Source: Dittrichia graveolens
Lineage: Eukaryota; Streptophyta; Magnoliopsida; Asterales; Asteraceae
Assembly (NCBI GenBank): GCA_038502395.1
Contig: JARJIL010000007.1
Span: 13,881,821-13,945,820, forward strand
Direction: 5' to 3'
Length of the DNA: 64,000 nucleotides
Part shown: one piece after another, positions 22,779 to 33,241 of the stretch
Numbering within the stretch: position 1 is the first letter of the stretch
Layout of the letters: each line of letters opens with the position of its first letter
Made by a program: the position numbers and the translations under genes
Notes under the pieces: model-generated
Database searches by the model: none
What the model was told of the DNA's origin: nothing
The model's input: the letters and a program-made list of their open reading frames with translations, nothing else

Positions 22779-25730
22779 CTACGATTCTACATCATCCACT
22801 GTATAATGTTGCTTCCCAAATTTTCTTAACGCCAGTGAATATATCGTTTTTCTCTTCATTGACGATCCTGCAGCCACCAATTTCACCGCCTGAAATAACA
22901 AGTCTCACAGTTAATTTAAAATTTTAAAATCTACAAGTAAAATATAGAAATACATAACGACTAGTAGACTGACTCAATAACCTCTGAGTTTCAACTTTAA
23001 AGTTAAAACCCGGTGAAGTTTGTTAGTAAGCCTACAAATTCAGGCTTTGAAGGTTTATTTGGAACTTTTGAAGTAAATATTGATGGGAAAAAATTACTTC
23101 AGAAAGACTATGCCCATTGGAGATCAATTCTCCCAATACATTCTCCAGTTGATCCTCTGATTGATTTTCGACCTCACAAGTAGTTTTGCCTTCAATCAAA
23201 AACGTGATTTCTCCCTTCGGCTGACGATCTAAGAATGCTGTTTTGGCTTCCACAAGAGTACCCCGCCAAAACTAATCAAAGTGTATACATGTATTAGTCA
23301 TACAATTTCTAATAAACCCCATTGTTATAACTTATAAGTAGTTTTACAAAAAAAGGAAAACAAAAACAAATAAAGGAAAGGGAAATATACATAGAGAAGC
23401 GACAAGTTGGACAGGTCGGACCAGTTGGGTAAAGTGACTGAACGCATCTTTTTTTTTAGTACGCACACTTTTTTGTCTGTCGGTTAATGATTAATGAGTG
23501 ACTTATGGTTGCAAAACAATCTTGGTTACAATAATGATCCAAGTTTTTGAATAAAACGATTTAGCAGTTTTTATACATTAAAAATTGTCTTTTAGCAACT
23601 TTCAACCCATTCGAACCATTCCCCTTTTAGTTAACACTTTATATTGGAGCCATTTGATCCTTTTCAGATCAATTACAACCCAATTGACCCAGGCAAGTAG
23701 ATCATCACCATCTTTATAAAAGATTAAGCTTTATGTGGTAAACTGCATCAAATGGTAAACCAATATCTGACTATCTTAGCTTCCCAACTGAATGAACTTT
23801 ATTTTTCTTCAAGAAATCGCCAAGATAGATGACAGAAAACACACAAACACAATCATCGTGGAAATATGAAGTTAAAAGGAACCTATGACTTGATTAAAAA
23901 ATTGATATAGGGCTTTTTAAACCACTGTGGAAAAATCAATTTCTTATAATGATGATGGATATTCAATGGAGAATCATTGAGAAATAACTTTCTATTACGC
24001 TCACCTCTTCATGCATTTTGGTGATCTCGCGTGCCATCACACATCGTCTGCAATTTGAACAGAAAAAACAAGCAACTATAACTCAACTGCAAAATTACAA
24101 GGACTCATCATAAGATAATATCAGCAAACTTTATAATGAACTAAATTTTACCTAAATTCGCCAAAAAGGGACGAAGTCTCTTCAAGAAATTGTGAAAGCT
24201 TATGTGGGGGAACATAGAATATCTGAGTGGCTGCTTCATTTGCAGAAACCATCAGCCTCCCCCTTCTAGCACTTGCATTTTTGGGAAGAAACCCAACTAG
24301 AAAAATAATTCCATATTATTAAAACTGGCAGGAGTTGTATAAACAAACAGGCTTCACAATTTATGCATGTTTTAAAAGTTTAATTACCAAAAGAAAACTC
24401 AGTTGTGGACAAACCCGAGGCTGAAAGAGCAGCCACAAATGCAGAAGGTCCTGGAATGGGTATGACCGAAATATTTGCCTCCACACACAGCTTTGCCTAC
24501 ATCAATACATCACACATACACAAAAATTAAATAAAACGTTTGCAGGAGCAAGACAAGAGGGAAGTAACTAACGACAAGAAGAACAAATGAAGTACAATAA
24601 AACATTATATAATCATAAAAATGAGAAGAGTCCGTTTTTGGATTTGAGTCTAGAAATTCATGATCTGAATTCTAATAATCAGTTTTTAACATTTGGTTAA
24701 GCAGAATCGGATTATAAAATGATGACTATCAGTATATGTAGGGGCAAATAATCAACTTTCAAAAAACCAGTTTTATAATTACATACTAGTTACAACAACC
24801 TATTTATCAATGTGTGAAATTAACAAATTAAGTTACCTAGTATTTATTTCATATATTATCAGAATTTGTGAAAAACTTTTAACAACTTTAGCAGAAATGC
24901 ATACAAACACATAATCACTTTCAACATACAAACACTAAAACATCTGCAAAATAACGTACACACCAGTTCGGAGCCAGGATCGCTGATGCCTGGTGTCCCA
25001 GCATCACTGATGAGAGCTACAATCTCACCTTCAATCAATCTCTTCAATATAGATTGCTCTCTTTGGGCCTCATTGAACTTATGATAGCTCAGCTATAATA
25101 CTAAATCATGAAATTAGAAATAACATAAAACAGAAAACACCATTGTATCTCTAAAGAATCAGATAAACTTACAAGGGGAGTTCTGATACTGTAATGTTGA
25201 AGCAATTTACCCGAATGTCTCGTATCTTCTGCAAGTATCACGTCAGCTGATTTTAAGACACGCAGAGCTCTGCATTTATGTAGTCATGTTAGAAATTGAA
25301 TCAAACGATTAGGAACAACGTAATCGTCACTACCTCAACGTAATATCTTCGAGATTTCCGATTGGAGTTCCTACTAGGTATAATCCCGATTTCAAATTGC
25401 CCTAAATAACATCAAATTTATGCCCTAATCAATAACTCATATCAATAACGGTTTAGAACACAATGAACTCGTTCGGATTACACGAAACTAGTAACGAAAT
25501 TAGCTTACCTGTTTCGATGAGTGTTCTTGAGTAGAATCGACGGTGGAAGTAGCGAGTGAGTCGGAACAGAAGAAGACTGGGAAACGGCGAGCGTTATAAA
25601 GGGTTGAAGGCGGAGCCAACTTGACGGCCGCTTTGGAAGGCGTCTGATAAGTGATAGACCACCATGAAAACGGAGACGATATAGCCGCCGGCGACATCGC
25701 CGGGAAACGAGAAACGGTCATCCTCAACAT
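22779..25730 (-). CDS. RsmI-family 16S rRNA (cytidine-2'-O)-methyltransferase, probably plastid or mitochondrial
   Basis: Nuclear gene for a tetrapyrrole-methylase-fold enzyme. Bacterial RsmI uses S-adenosylmethionine to methylate the 2'-OH of C1402 in the small-subunit rRNA. Exons, minus strand: 25730-25509, 25401-25334, 25269-25173, 25092-24964, 24496-24388, 24296-24152, 24047-24005, 23271-23098, 22889-22779. GT-AG introns and matching phases give 365 aa. Residues 1-74 are Ser/Thr/Arg-rich without acidic clusters, like an organelle transit peptide. Then follow LYLVGTPIGNLEDITLRALR, ILAEDTRHSGKLL, ISDAGTPGISDPGSEL and VIPIPGPSAFVAALSASGLS, all RsmI signatures, and a C-terminal SAVKLVA-like helical region ending DDVES. 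A second Met lies at codon 4. The target organelle is inferred from the N-terminus. Confidence 0.93.
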
Positions 25731-25815
25731 TTCTCAGGGTCTCATATGGCATGTGTAGTACTTTTCCTGTACATAGAGTTGATCCAAATGTAATTTACCT
25801 TGTTACAAAACGAGT

Positions 25816-27338
25816 TTGTCAAAATAAAAATCACTTCTATTCCTTGGAAATCTTATAAAATTCGTTCTTAATTTTTAAAAGTTAAATACGGATGTGCTTT
25901 GACTATCTAGCATGTTACTCGCGTAATGCGTTGGTAAAAAATAATTTTTACTCTTTAGCAGTATACGTTTTCATGACGTAGGGAGTATGGTACTCATATA
26001 ATACGGTGACAGTAAATAATTTTCTTTTGTTAACATGTCTATTTTCTTTATCTTTTTTTAATTTTCTTTACTTTTTTGTTCTCTATAATTGAAAAAAAAA
26101 AGATTATGAAAATATTATTTAATAATTAAGTTAATTTGTATTGGTTTTGGATTTCAAAAAAATTGTATCGATTTTGATTTTCTTAAAATGTAAAGTTTAG
26201 TTATTAAAATAAAATATAAGAATCTAATTAACTATATCTAATAGTTACTTAATTTGCTATTAAATAATTATATAAATTTTTTACAAATGGGTTCTACCTA
26301 TTTTTCTTTATTTTCACCTTTTTGTTGCTACCTTTTCATCAAATTTGCTTCTTATCATCAATGTTTGCGATTGAAAAAAAATCAACATATACACTCATTT
26401 TTTATGTTCTTTACGCAATACACCAAAATGCATAAAATTGGTTCATAGTTTGGTTATCGTTCGGGGCAATCCATGTTCACAAATAGCATATATATTGCTA
26501 CTATCACTTTTGCATAAATTGATGTAGAGGGTTTCATGAAAATCGGTTCTAGATTTGTCGCTATATTCATCGAGTTTGGTTCTTGTTCGACGATTATTGT
26601 TTCAAGTATCATATTAAAAACCTTTAATCCTTGGTGCAATTAGATTAGCAGGTCTATTTTTGCAGATCTTCACTTCGGCAAAAACGATTAGGGTTTAATA
26701 TATTCAGATATGAAAGCCTTTATAAATTCATATATGTTTCTATCTAGGACGAAATCATATCCGGGTTGCATATCAAATCAATTAGGATTTAATCCATTTA
26801 AGGTCATGGTTTGAGATTCTTGGTGACATGTTCAAGATTTTGTAGATTTGCATATGAAATCACAGTTATTGCTCAACCGTTCGATGCTCTGATTATTTGT
26901 GCTGGTGCAATTGGTTATTTGTAAATCAATCAGTTTGATGAGATTCTTATTCAATCGGGAGATTCTTATTCAATCGGGTTCTCATTCAAACTTGTTCACA
27001 ACTGATTATTCTTATTTAGTTGTAAAACAATCAGTTTTGTGGGTTTGGTTTGATTTCTTTATCATGAAGAACTGGTTTAAAAGGTAGTGTTCATATGTAC
27101 GCTTAAGAACTTTGGGTGGTGACTGTTAGTGGTGGTGGCCAAGGGTTGTAAGGAGAGAAGAAAATAGATCTGAGAGAGTGATGTGAAATATTAAAAAGAG
27201 TAAAGTTGTTATTTTGACAAGTCTAACATTAACTCTATAAAAATTATTTGTCAAAGGACCATCTGTGTTCAATTTTTAAAAATTAAGAACTGATTTATAA
27301 GATTTTAAAATACAAAGGACTGAAAGTGTGATTTGGAC
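25816..27338. repeat. Inverted repeat arms flanking 1.4 kb of non-coding DNA
   Basis: The left arm (25816-25903: ttccttggaaatcttataaa, ttcttaatttttaaaag) is matched in inverted orientation by the right arm (27255-27338: aattaagaactgatttataa, tacaaaggact). The arms are about 85 bp with roughly 70 percent identity by eye. The interior is AT-rich and non-coding, and 25960-26280 is a dispersed repeat also present at about 57080-57660. It may be an old transposon or two opposed copies of one repeat. Confidence 0.45.
25960..26280 (+). repeat. Dispersed repeat, copy A
   Basis: Shares in the same order with 57080-57660: tatacgttttcatgacgtag, atgtctattttctttatc, agttaatttgtattg, and tttagttattaaaat followed by ataagaatct and aatagttac. 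The copies are diverged and contain indels. No coding capacity. Confidence 0.55.
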
Positions 27339-27418
27339 ATATATTAAAAAACTATCCGTGTAATTAACTCTTACAAAAATATATATTAAAAAAATTGTTA
27401 CCAAATATAATTTTTGAA

Positions 27419-28023
27419 TCTTCTAATACAAATAAAAGACTAATATGTATCAAATTTATTGCACAATCCTAACATTTAATTTAATTGCTCAATCCTGACC
27501 ATCCATTTAATCAAAATTTCAATTTTCAATTTTGACTTTTCTTAGTCAAAATTGAATTAAATTAGATGAATTGCATATATGTCCTTCATAAACCTTAAAA
27601 TATCATATTTGTTTACTTTAATTTACAAATATCATATTTACTCTTTATAACATTTCAAAGTATTATATTTAACCAAATTCTTAATTTTATCTATTAAAAA
27701 TATTTTACATTCATCTAATTTTTTTAGTTATAACCGATAAAGACCGGATGTTACTATGCTAGTTGTAACAATATTGATCGATAACTTGTACAACAAATAA
27801 AATTATGCATTTTCGTATCATGATACAATATTTCAACTGTCACGTCTGCCCTCAACCTCGCGTCAACTCTTCCACCACTGGTTTGGGTGTTGACGCCGTT
27901 TTTCATCATTTTTTAACTTCTTATTTTTTTTATGTTTTATAATTATTTAATATTTTTTATTAATGTTTAGTTTTTATCATTTTTTAAAACCCAACCCGTT
28001 TATCACACAAATATCTAATCTAG
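27419..28023 (+). mobile_element. Non-autonomous Helitron, copy A
   Basis: Begins TCTTCTAATACAAATAAAAG after A and ends CTAG before T, fitting Helitron insertion between A and T without a target duplication. A degenerate stem (acccgtttatcacac) precedes the end. The whole 605 bp is homologous to 42164-42877, with the same start and end. A second, internal Helitron-like 3' end (ccgataaagaccgg ... CTAG at 27759-27762) is present. No Rep/helicase coding sequence. Confidence 0.75.
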
Positions 28024-28385
28024 TTAGTGATTATAAGGCTTTGGATTATCCTCAATGTCAAATAAGTGTCACAATACGTTCGTAGTTCATGTTATACTAA
28101 GAATTATTATTATTATGTTGAAGTTTATCGAACTACGGGATCTTGATTAGTTTTTAAAATTTCCCAAATTTAAGAAAGGGAAAAAAGCAACAACGATTGA
28201 CAGATATCCACTAATAACCAACGTAGTACCTCACCCGATGTGACAACCCCGTCAACGCCGCCTGCCATGTCCTTGACGCTAATCCTCATCTCACCGCACA
28301 CCAATGCTTTAACAAAGTATAATAACAAAGAGGAGCATTAATAATTAATAAACTTTGTTGGATGGTTGGTCACTTGTGAGGCCAA

Positions 28386-29122
28386 GGGAGTGTTTGGTTG
28401 GTGTTATTTGTGAGGGGATTTTATGGGATTATGATTTCAAATATGGTGTTTGGTTTGTAAAAATGAGATGAGATTTTAAATCTTAGGAATCTTTAAAATC
28501 TCATGAATGGAGGATTTCTAATTCACTTCACCCCCATGGTATTTTGAAATCCCACAGTTGAGGTATTTTCTCCGCCGAGCCTCCGACTAAACTTCTGGCA
28601 AACCATCACCGCTATCGCCACCGACCCCTCGTCGTCGCCGTCAATCCCTTCCTTCGTTCGCCATCAATCCCGTCGTCACCGTCACCGTCGCCGTCGACCC
28701 GTTCGCTGTTCACAAGAAACCCTAGTCGACCCCTCGTTTGTCGTCAATCCCTTCCATTATCGTCGTCACTGGCGACCAGAAACCCTTCCGTTCCGTTCGC
28801 TGTTCGCCAGAAACACTAGTCGCCGTCAATCCCGTTCACTAGAAACCCTTCGTCGCTTCCTTTGTTCCATTCATTTCCATTTTTGTTGCTTTCGTTCATC
28901 GCCGTTCACCATGGCAACGGATGTGGTGGTTGGTGGTGGCAATGGAGGTTGCAAGTTGTGTTGATAGGGTTTGGTGGTGGTGAAAATCCCACCTAAGGAA
29001 TCTCAACCAAACATCACATGGGATTTTAAATCCCACCAAATACAAATCTCATCAAATGCAAATGCCATTATAAAATGCAAATTCACCAAAAACAATACTT
29101 GAACCAAACACCCACTAAGTGA
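28386..29122. mobile_element. hAT-like MITE with GC-rich core
   Basis: The left end gggagtgtttggttggtgtt and the right end aaccaaacacccactaag form short inverted repeats of the GTGTTTGGTT type common in plant hAT-like MITEs. AT-rich arms (ggattttaaatccca words) flank a GC-rich core at 28560-28930, rich in cgccgtc and cgtcgtc triplets and the phrase agaaaccct. The core looks like captured genic or UTR sequence, but no frame is convincing. A target duplication could not be confirmed. Confidence 0.5.
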
Positions 29123-29292
29123 ATTAAAGTAGGTTACTTTGGTTCAAACTTCAAACCCCATTGCAACTTTTTTTTAAATGCTAATCACAGTCTTAAGGAC
29201 TGTGGATAAGAGTAATAAAATATAATTTTTATTTTTAAAAATAATAACCGTAAAATGTTGCTCCCTTCTTTATTGTTTTTGTATAAAAAATT

Positions 29293-29412
29293 CATATAAT
29301 AGTAACTAAGTTTGAAAACTGTTTCATCAAGGTCACTCCCCCCTTTATTTCATATTGTGAAATAACTCATGAGTGACCTCGTTGGAACAGTTTTCAAACT
29401 TGGTTATTATTT
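29293..29412. repeat. Hairpin-forming inverted repeat
   Basis: The left arm 29293-29337 (aagtttgaaaactgtttc, aaggtcactc) is repeated inverted at 29371-29412 (gagtgacctcgttgg, aacagttttcaaacttgg), with a 33-bp loop. It would make a long RNA hairpin if transcribed. It is likely a MITE remnant. Confidence 0.6.
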
Positions 29413-29490
29413 TATGAAAGAACCCTTTTTATAGCTAATTATTTAATATAAATTAATACATTTAACAATTTATTTTCGTACTATCTCATA

Positions 29491-29535
29491 CTAGCTAAGC
29501 GACCCGTGTGTCAACACGGTGATGATATAAGTCAA
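29491..29535 (-). mobile_element. Helitron 3' terminus, minus orientation
   Basis: On the minus strand the sequence reads ccgtgttgacacacggg, a short hairpin, followed by tcgcttag and CTAG at 29494-29491, then T. This is a typical Helitron 3' end. The 5' end, expected to the right, was not identified. Confidence 0.55.
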
Positions 29536-29797
29536 ATTTAAACTTATATAGCTTTAAGGAGTACTAACACGTATAATAAAAATAATCAAAAATAAATTAA
29601 AGCAATTCCGATTAATAAACAATTCTGGTCTACAGATTCGATAAACAATGTTGATAATGACAGTAAGTTCAAGTTCATTGGTTTATTGTAATTCATATAT
29701 TTAATTTTACTTAAAATTTTCATTAACTTTAATATATACCTATTGAAAATCATTCGAAGATTAAAACGATAAGTGGCTATAAAATGACGATGGAATC

Positions 29798-29847
29798 ATT
29801 TACTCAATCATATGTGTGTATATTTACATAAGAGTGTGTGTGTGTTG

Positions 29848-29887
<40 letters not shown>

Positions 29888-30445
29888 TATGATCAACATA
29901 GAACCTAGTTTTAATTATAGAACCTAAAGAACAAATCTGAACCATTAGATCATCTAAATTAATGGTTAAGATTTGAAGGTGGCAATTTTATAAATAATAT
30001 GAAATTTATATTAAGTAACTGTATAATTCAGGGCAAATATGGAATTCTGTTTTGATTCTATTTATGGCTCCACCTTCCAAAAATACAAAATGAGAACCAA
30101 AATGCAAATCATAAGAGTGTGTGTGTATATTTACTCAATCATATGTGTGTATATTTACATAAATAGTGTGTGTGTGTGTATATATATATAGAGAGAGAGA
30201 GAAATATGATCAACATAGAACCTAGTCTTAATTATAGAACCTAAAGTACAAATCTGAACCATTGAATCATCTAAATTAATGGTTAAGATTTGAAGGTGGC
30301 AATTTTGTAAATAATATGAAATTATATTAAGTAGCTGCATAATTCAGGGCAAATATGGAATTCTATTTTGATTATATTTATGGCTCCACCTTCCGAAAAT
30401 ACAAAATGAGAACCAAAATGCAAATCATTGAGTTATTAGCATGTT
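29798..30445. repeat. Tandem duplication, unit about 331 bp
   Basis: The sequence from ttactcaatcatatgtgtgt through a (TG)n(TA)n(GA)n compound microsatellite and the start of an inverted-repeat element to aaaatgcaaatcat occurs twice, offset by 331 bp (29801 and 30132). The copies are more than 90 percent identical by eye. The duplicated part includes the left end of the element at 30201. Confidence 0.8.
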
Positions 30446-30897
30446 AATGACTTAATAATATTTGCATTTTCGGTTATTTTCATTTTTGTTATCTTCTTTT
30501 ATGTCAGTTGCATTTTGCATTTTGTATTTTCGTCAAATAATTTGCATTTTTGTTATTTGTTTTTTTATTTTCAGCAACATTTGCATTTTCATCAAACAAT
30601 TTGCATTTTCGTAAAAAAAAGTTAGAAAACATTTTCGATCCTGGTCTTGAATTAAAGAGAATAAAAAACTGAATCTAATAGTATATTCTTTTGCTAAAAT
30701 TCTTAAGCATGAATATATTATGATAATTTGAATGTCTAGTAAGTTTTTTTTTAAATGGACGTTTGGAGGTTGAAAGAGAGAGAGGGGTATAAGTATTAAT
30801 TTCTAATTCTTTTTCCAGTTTTTCTTACTTTTGATGCCACGTGTCATCACCATCTTTAGGTTCTATAAATAAGCAAGGTTCTATGTATAACTTCACC
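30201..30897. mobile_element. Microsatellite-flanked inverted-repeat element with atagaacc ends
   Basis: The left end (tgatcaacatagaacctagt, ttatagaacctaaag) is matched inverted at the right end (ctttaggttctataaata, ggttctatgtataacttcac). (TA)n(GA)n lies on the left and (TA)n on the right. The core contains about seven copies of tttgcattttcg-like words (30458-30615). Non-coding, 0.7 kb. It is the same kind of microsatellite insertion as the 1-5 kb elements, but with different terminal sequence. Confidence 0.65.
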
Positions 30898-31846
30898 ATA
30901 TATATATATATACACACACACGATTTATATATATATATATATATATAAATCTTCTTAAACACAATTTTTTAAGTTTTTTTAAATGGGATGTTGTGATCTG
31001 TAGAAATTTAGTTTTGTCATCCTTTTATTTTAATAAGGTTATAAGATAAGATGTTTTAAAATCAATAACTAAACACTTTGAATAGCATATTCAAGTTGAT
31101 CACTTAGCTCATCACCATAATCCCAAAAAAATCCATCATCTAAACAAAAAATTACCAACCCACTACTATTAATAGATAACAAAAAATTAAGAATATACTA
31201 ATTTTAAAAAAGTGTCGTATTACAATAAAATTTACACCAAAACGTAGATAAAAATGAGACGGTCGCAAATATATAATTTTTTTTTCTCTAAACAAATATA
31301 TCACAAGTTAATAAACATAATTTATAAATAACCTATAATTAATTACATTAATATATAATTTTTATAAATCCCCTCACATTTTCTTAAAAGCCTCTCACAT
31401 ATTTATCCAGCCCCCTTTCAATTCTTTTAAAAATTCATAGCCCCTTTTAAATATATTATAAGAATAGGATAAGATAAGATGGTTTGTCACTTAATTTTTT
31501 TAAAAAGAAAGTTAGTAATATTCACCTCAATTGCCTTATTTCACTAATTTTTTTTTCTTTTCATGGACTTTAAAGAAATTACGAAATGTCTTAAATCACT
31601 TCCACTCTTACAAACTTCTGAAAAAAAATTTCTTTATTCAACTTTGACTTTGAACCAAATAGTGTATTAATATTTTAATTTTTTTCGTTTTAGCTTAAAT
31701 ATTTTGTATTTTGATATTAGTTTCTATATTTTATTTACTTTAAAAACCGGACGTAGTGTACGGATAGTAATAAACTCGTTAGTGTATTATTCTAGAGGAA
31801 GTAATTTTTGAAAATAAGATAGAATGATAAACAAGTGAGCTATTTA

Positions 31847-31988
31847 TCAAAGGACGTGTAATCTAGTGGTATCAAGATGTTAGAACGTGTTTCTAATGAC
31901 CTATGGTCATGGGTTCAAGTCCTGTTATAAGCAAAAGATATAGATTTCAGAGTAGATTAGTGTGTTCCTACTTTTCCAAAAAAAAAAT
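31847..31988 (+). mobile_element. tRNA-derived SINE with 16-bp target duplication
   Basis: A 142-bp element starts with tRNA-like sequence: a box A-like TAATCTAGTGG at 31859-31869 and a box B-like GGTTCAAGTCC about 45 bases later, the internal RNA polymerase III promoter. It ends with ttttccaaaaaaaaa. The direct repeat acaagtgagctattta flanks it perfectly (31831-31846 and 31989-32004), the mark of insertion by LINE-type reverse transcription. It looks recent, because the duplication has no mismatch. Confidence 0.88.
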
Positions 31989-32511
31989 ACAAGTGAGCTA
32001 TTTAATTTTATCATACCCCTGAGCCATGAAAGCTAATCCCCCATAAACTACGGAAAGTAGATTAAACTTGAAAAAGAAATAGGAAAACCTGTTTTGCTTA
32101 ATTTTGTATTCTTTCTATTTGTATTCTTATTTATTCTCTTACTTACAAGATTATGACAATTATAAAAATCAAGAAAGAAGATGAAGAAAAAAAATTTGTA
32201 ATTCACATGTAATTATATAATAAGTGGAACGATGAAGTAATAAGAATTTTAATAGAAAGAAGTATAATTTTCCTAATTATTTTTATAGAATATGATTAAT
32301 GGGCTACATGACAATGAGCCCAAGGTTTGTTATATGAAAGGCTTTATGATGGGTTATATACATATACAACTATACAAGTATACAAGGCTCATGTAATGGG
32401 CTTTTAGCCTCGAATCATTTAGGACTTCAAGGTTTGACTTTAACTTGTGAACTATGAAGAGTAATATGTGCTTTTAATTTTTTAACAACTATATACATAT
32501 ACATAATATAT

Positions 32512-32675
32512 GGAATAACTTAGCTACATTATCATGTAGTCAGTTAGCTACATCATGTATACACAAAAACTTGGTGGAATCACCATGGTGCATAAAGTAT
32601 AAATAGGGCCCATCAAGTGTTTGTGTGTGCATCATGTAGCTAACTGACTACATGATAATGTAGCTAAGTTATTCC
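32512..32675. mobile_element. MITE with near-perfect 46-bp terminal inverted repeats
   Basis: The left arm 32512-32557 starts ggaataacttagctacatta and the right arm 32630-32675 is its reverse complement with a single mismatch near the inner end. A 72-bp loop contains tataaatagggccc. TA-rich sequence flanks both sides. The near-identity of the arms implies recent origin or strong constraint. Transcripts would fold into a long, almost perfect hairpin. Confidence 0.85.
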
Positions 32676-32701
32676 CATATATATATATATATACATATAC
32701 A

Positions 32702-32937
32702 TAAAGGGGACGGTTCAAACGAGAACTGTTTTTCGTACGAGAACTGCGAGAACCAATCTTGGTCGTTTATTTTGAATAATGGAATTCATGGATGAAGAGC
32801 GTGGGGGGATTGAGTGTGGCAGGGTGCATGTAAGGAATTCATGGGTGGGCAGTCCAATTAAAGGTGGAGGAATTAGACGGCTAAGATTGGTTCTCACGGT
32901 TCTCGTACGAAAAACAGTTCTCGTTTGAACTTTTGCC
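32702..32937. mobile_element. TA-microsatellite MITE, family 1, distant copy
   Basis: A complete copy 30 kb from the cluster at 0.8-2.6 kb: left end ggttcaaacgagaactg then tttttcgtacgagaactgcg, core gatgaagagcgtgggggg and attcatgggtgggcagtcc, right end the inverted copy (cagttctcgtttgaac). It sits next to the (TA)n at about 32678-32693. Confidence 0.75.
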
Positions 32938-33241
32938 TATACATAAAATCTATGATATCTATAATGTGATTATAACATGGAATGGGAAGGATTAAGGATT
33001 TGATTATTTATTTGTCAAGAAATTCAAAAGCAATTTTTGCATTTTGTTCATTAACTAATTGAAAAAAACAAGGCAATGACTAAAAAAAATACTAAAATAA
33101 CTTAACACAGAAAAATGGTTAGTTTTGATCTATGATAACTTTTGTCCTTATGTACAAATAATACTTCTAGCTAGGAAGGTCAGTTTATCTTGCCACTTAT
33201 CAACTATATTTTTCTTATGATTTCACTAATAGTAGTTAGTG

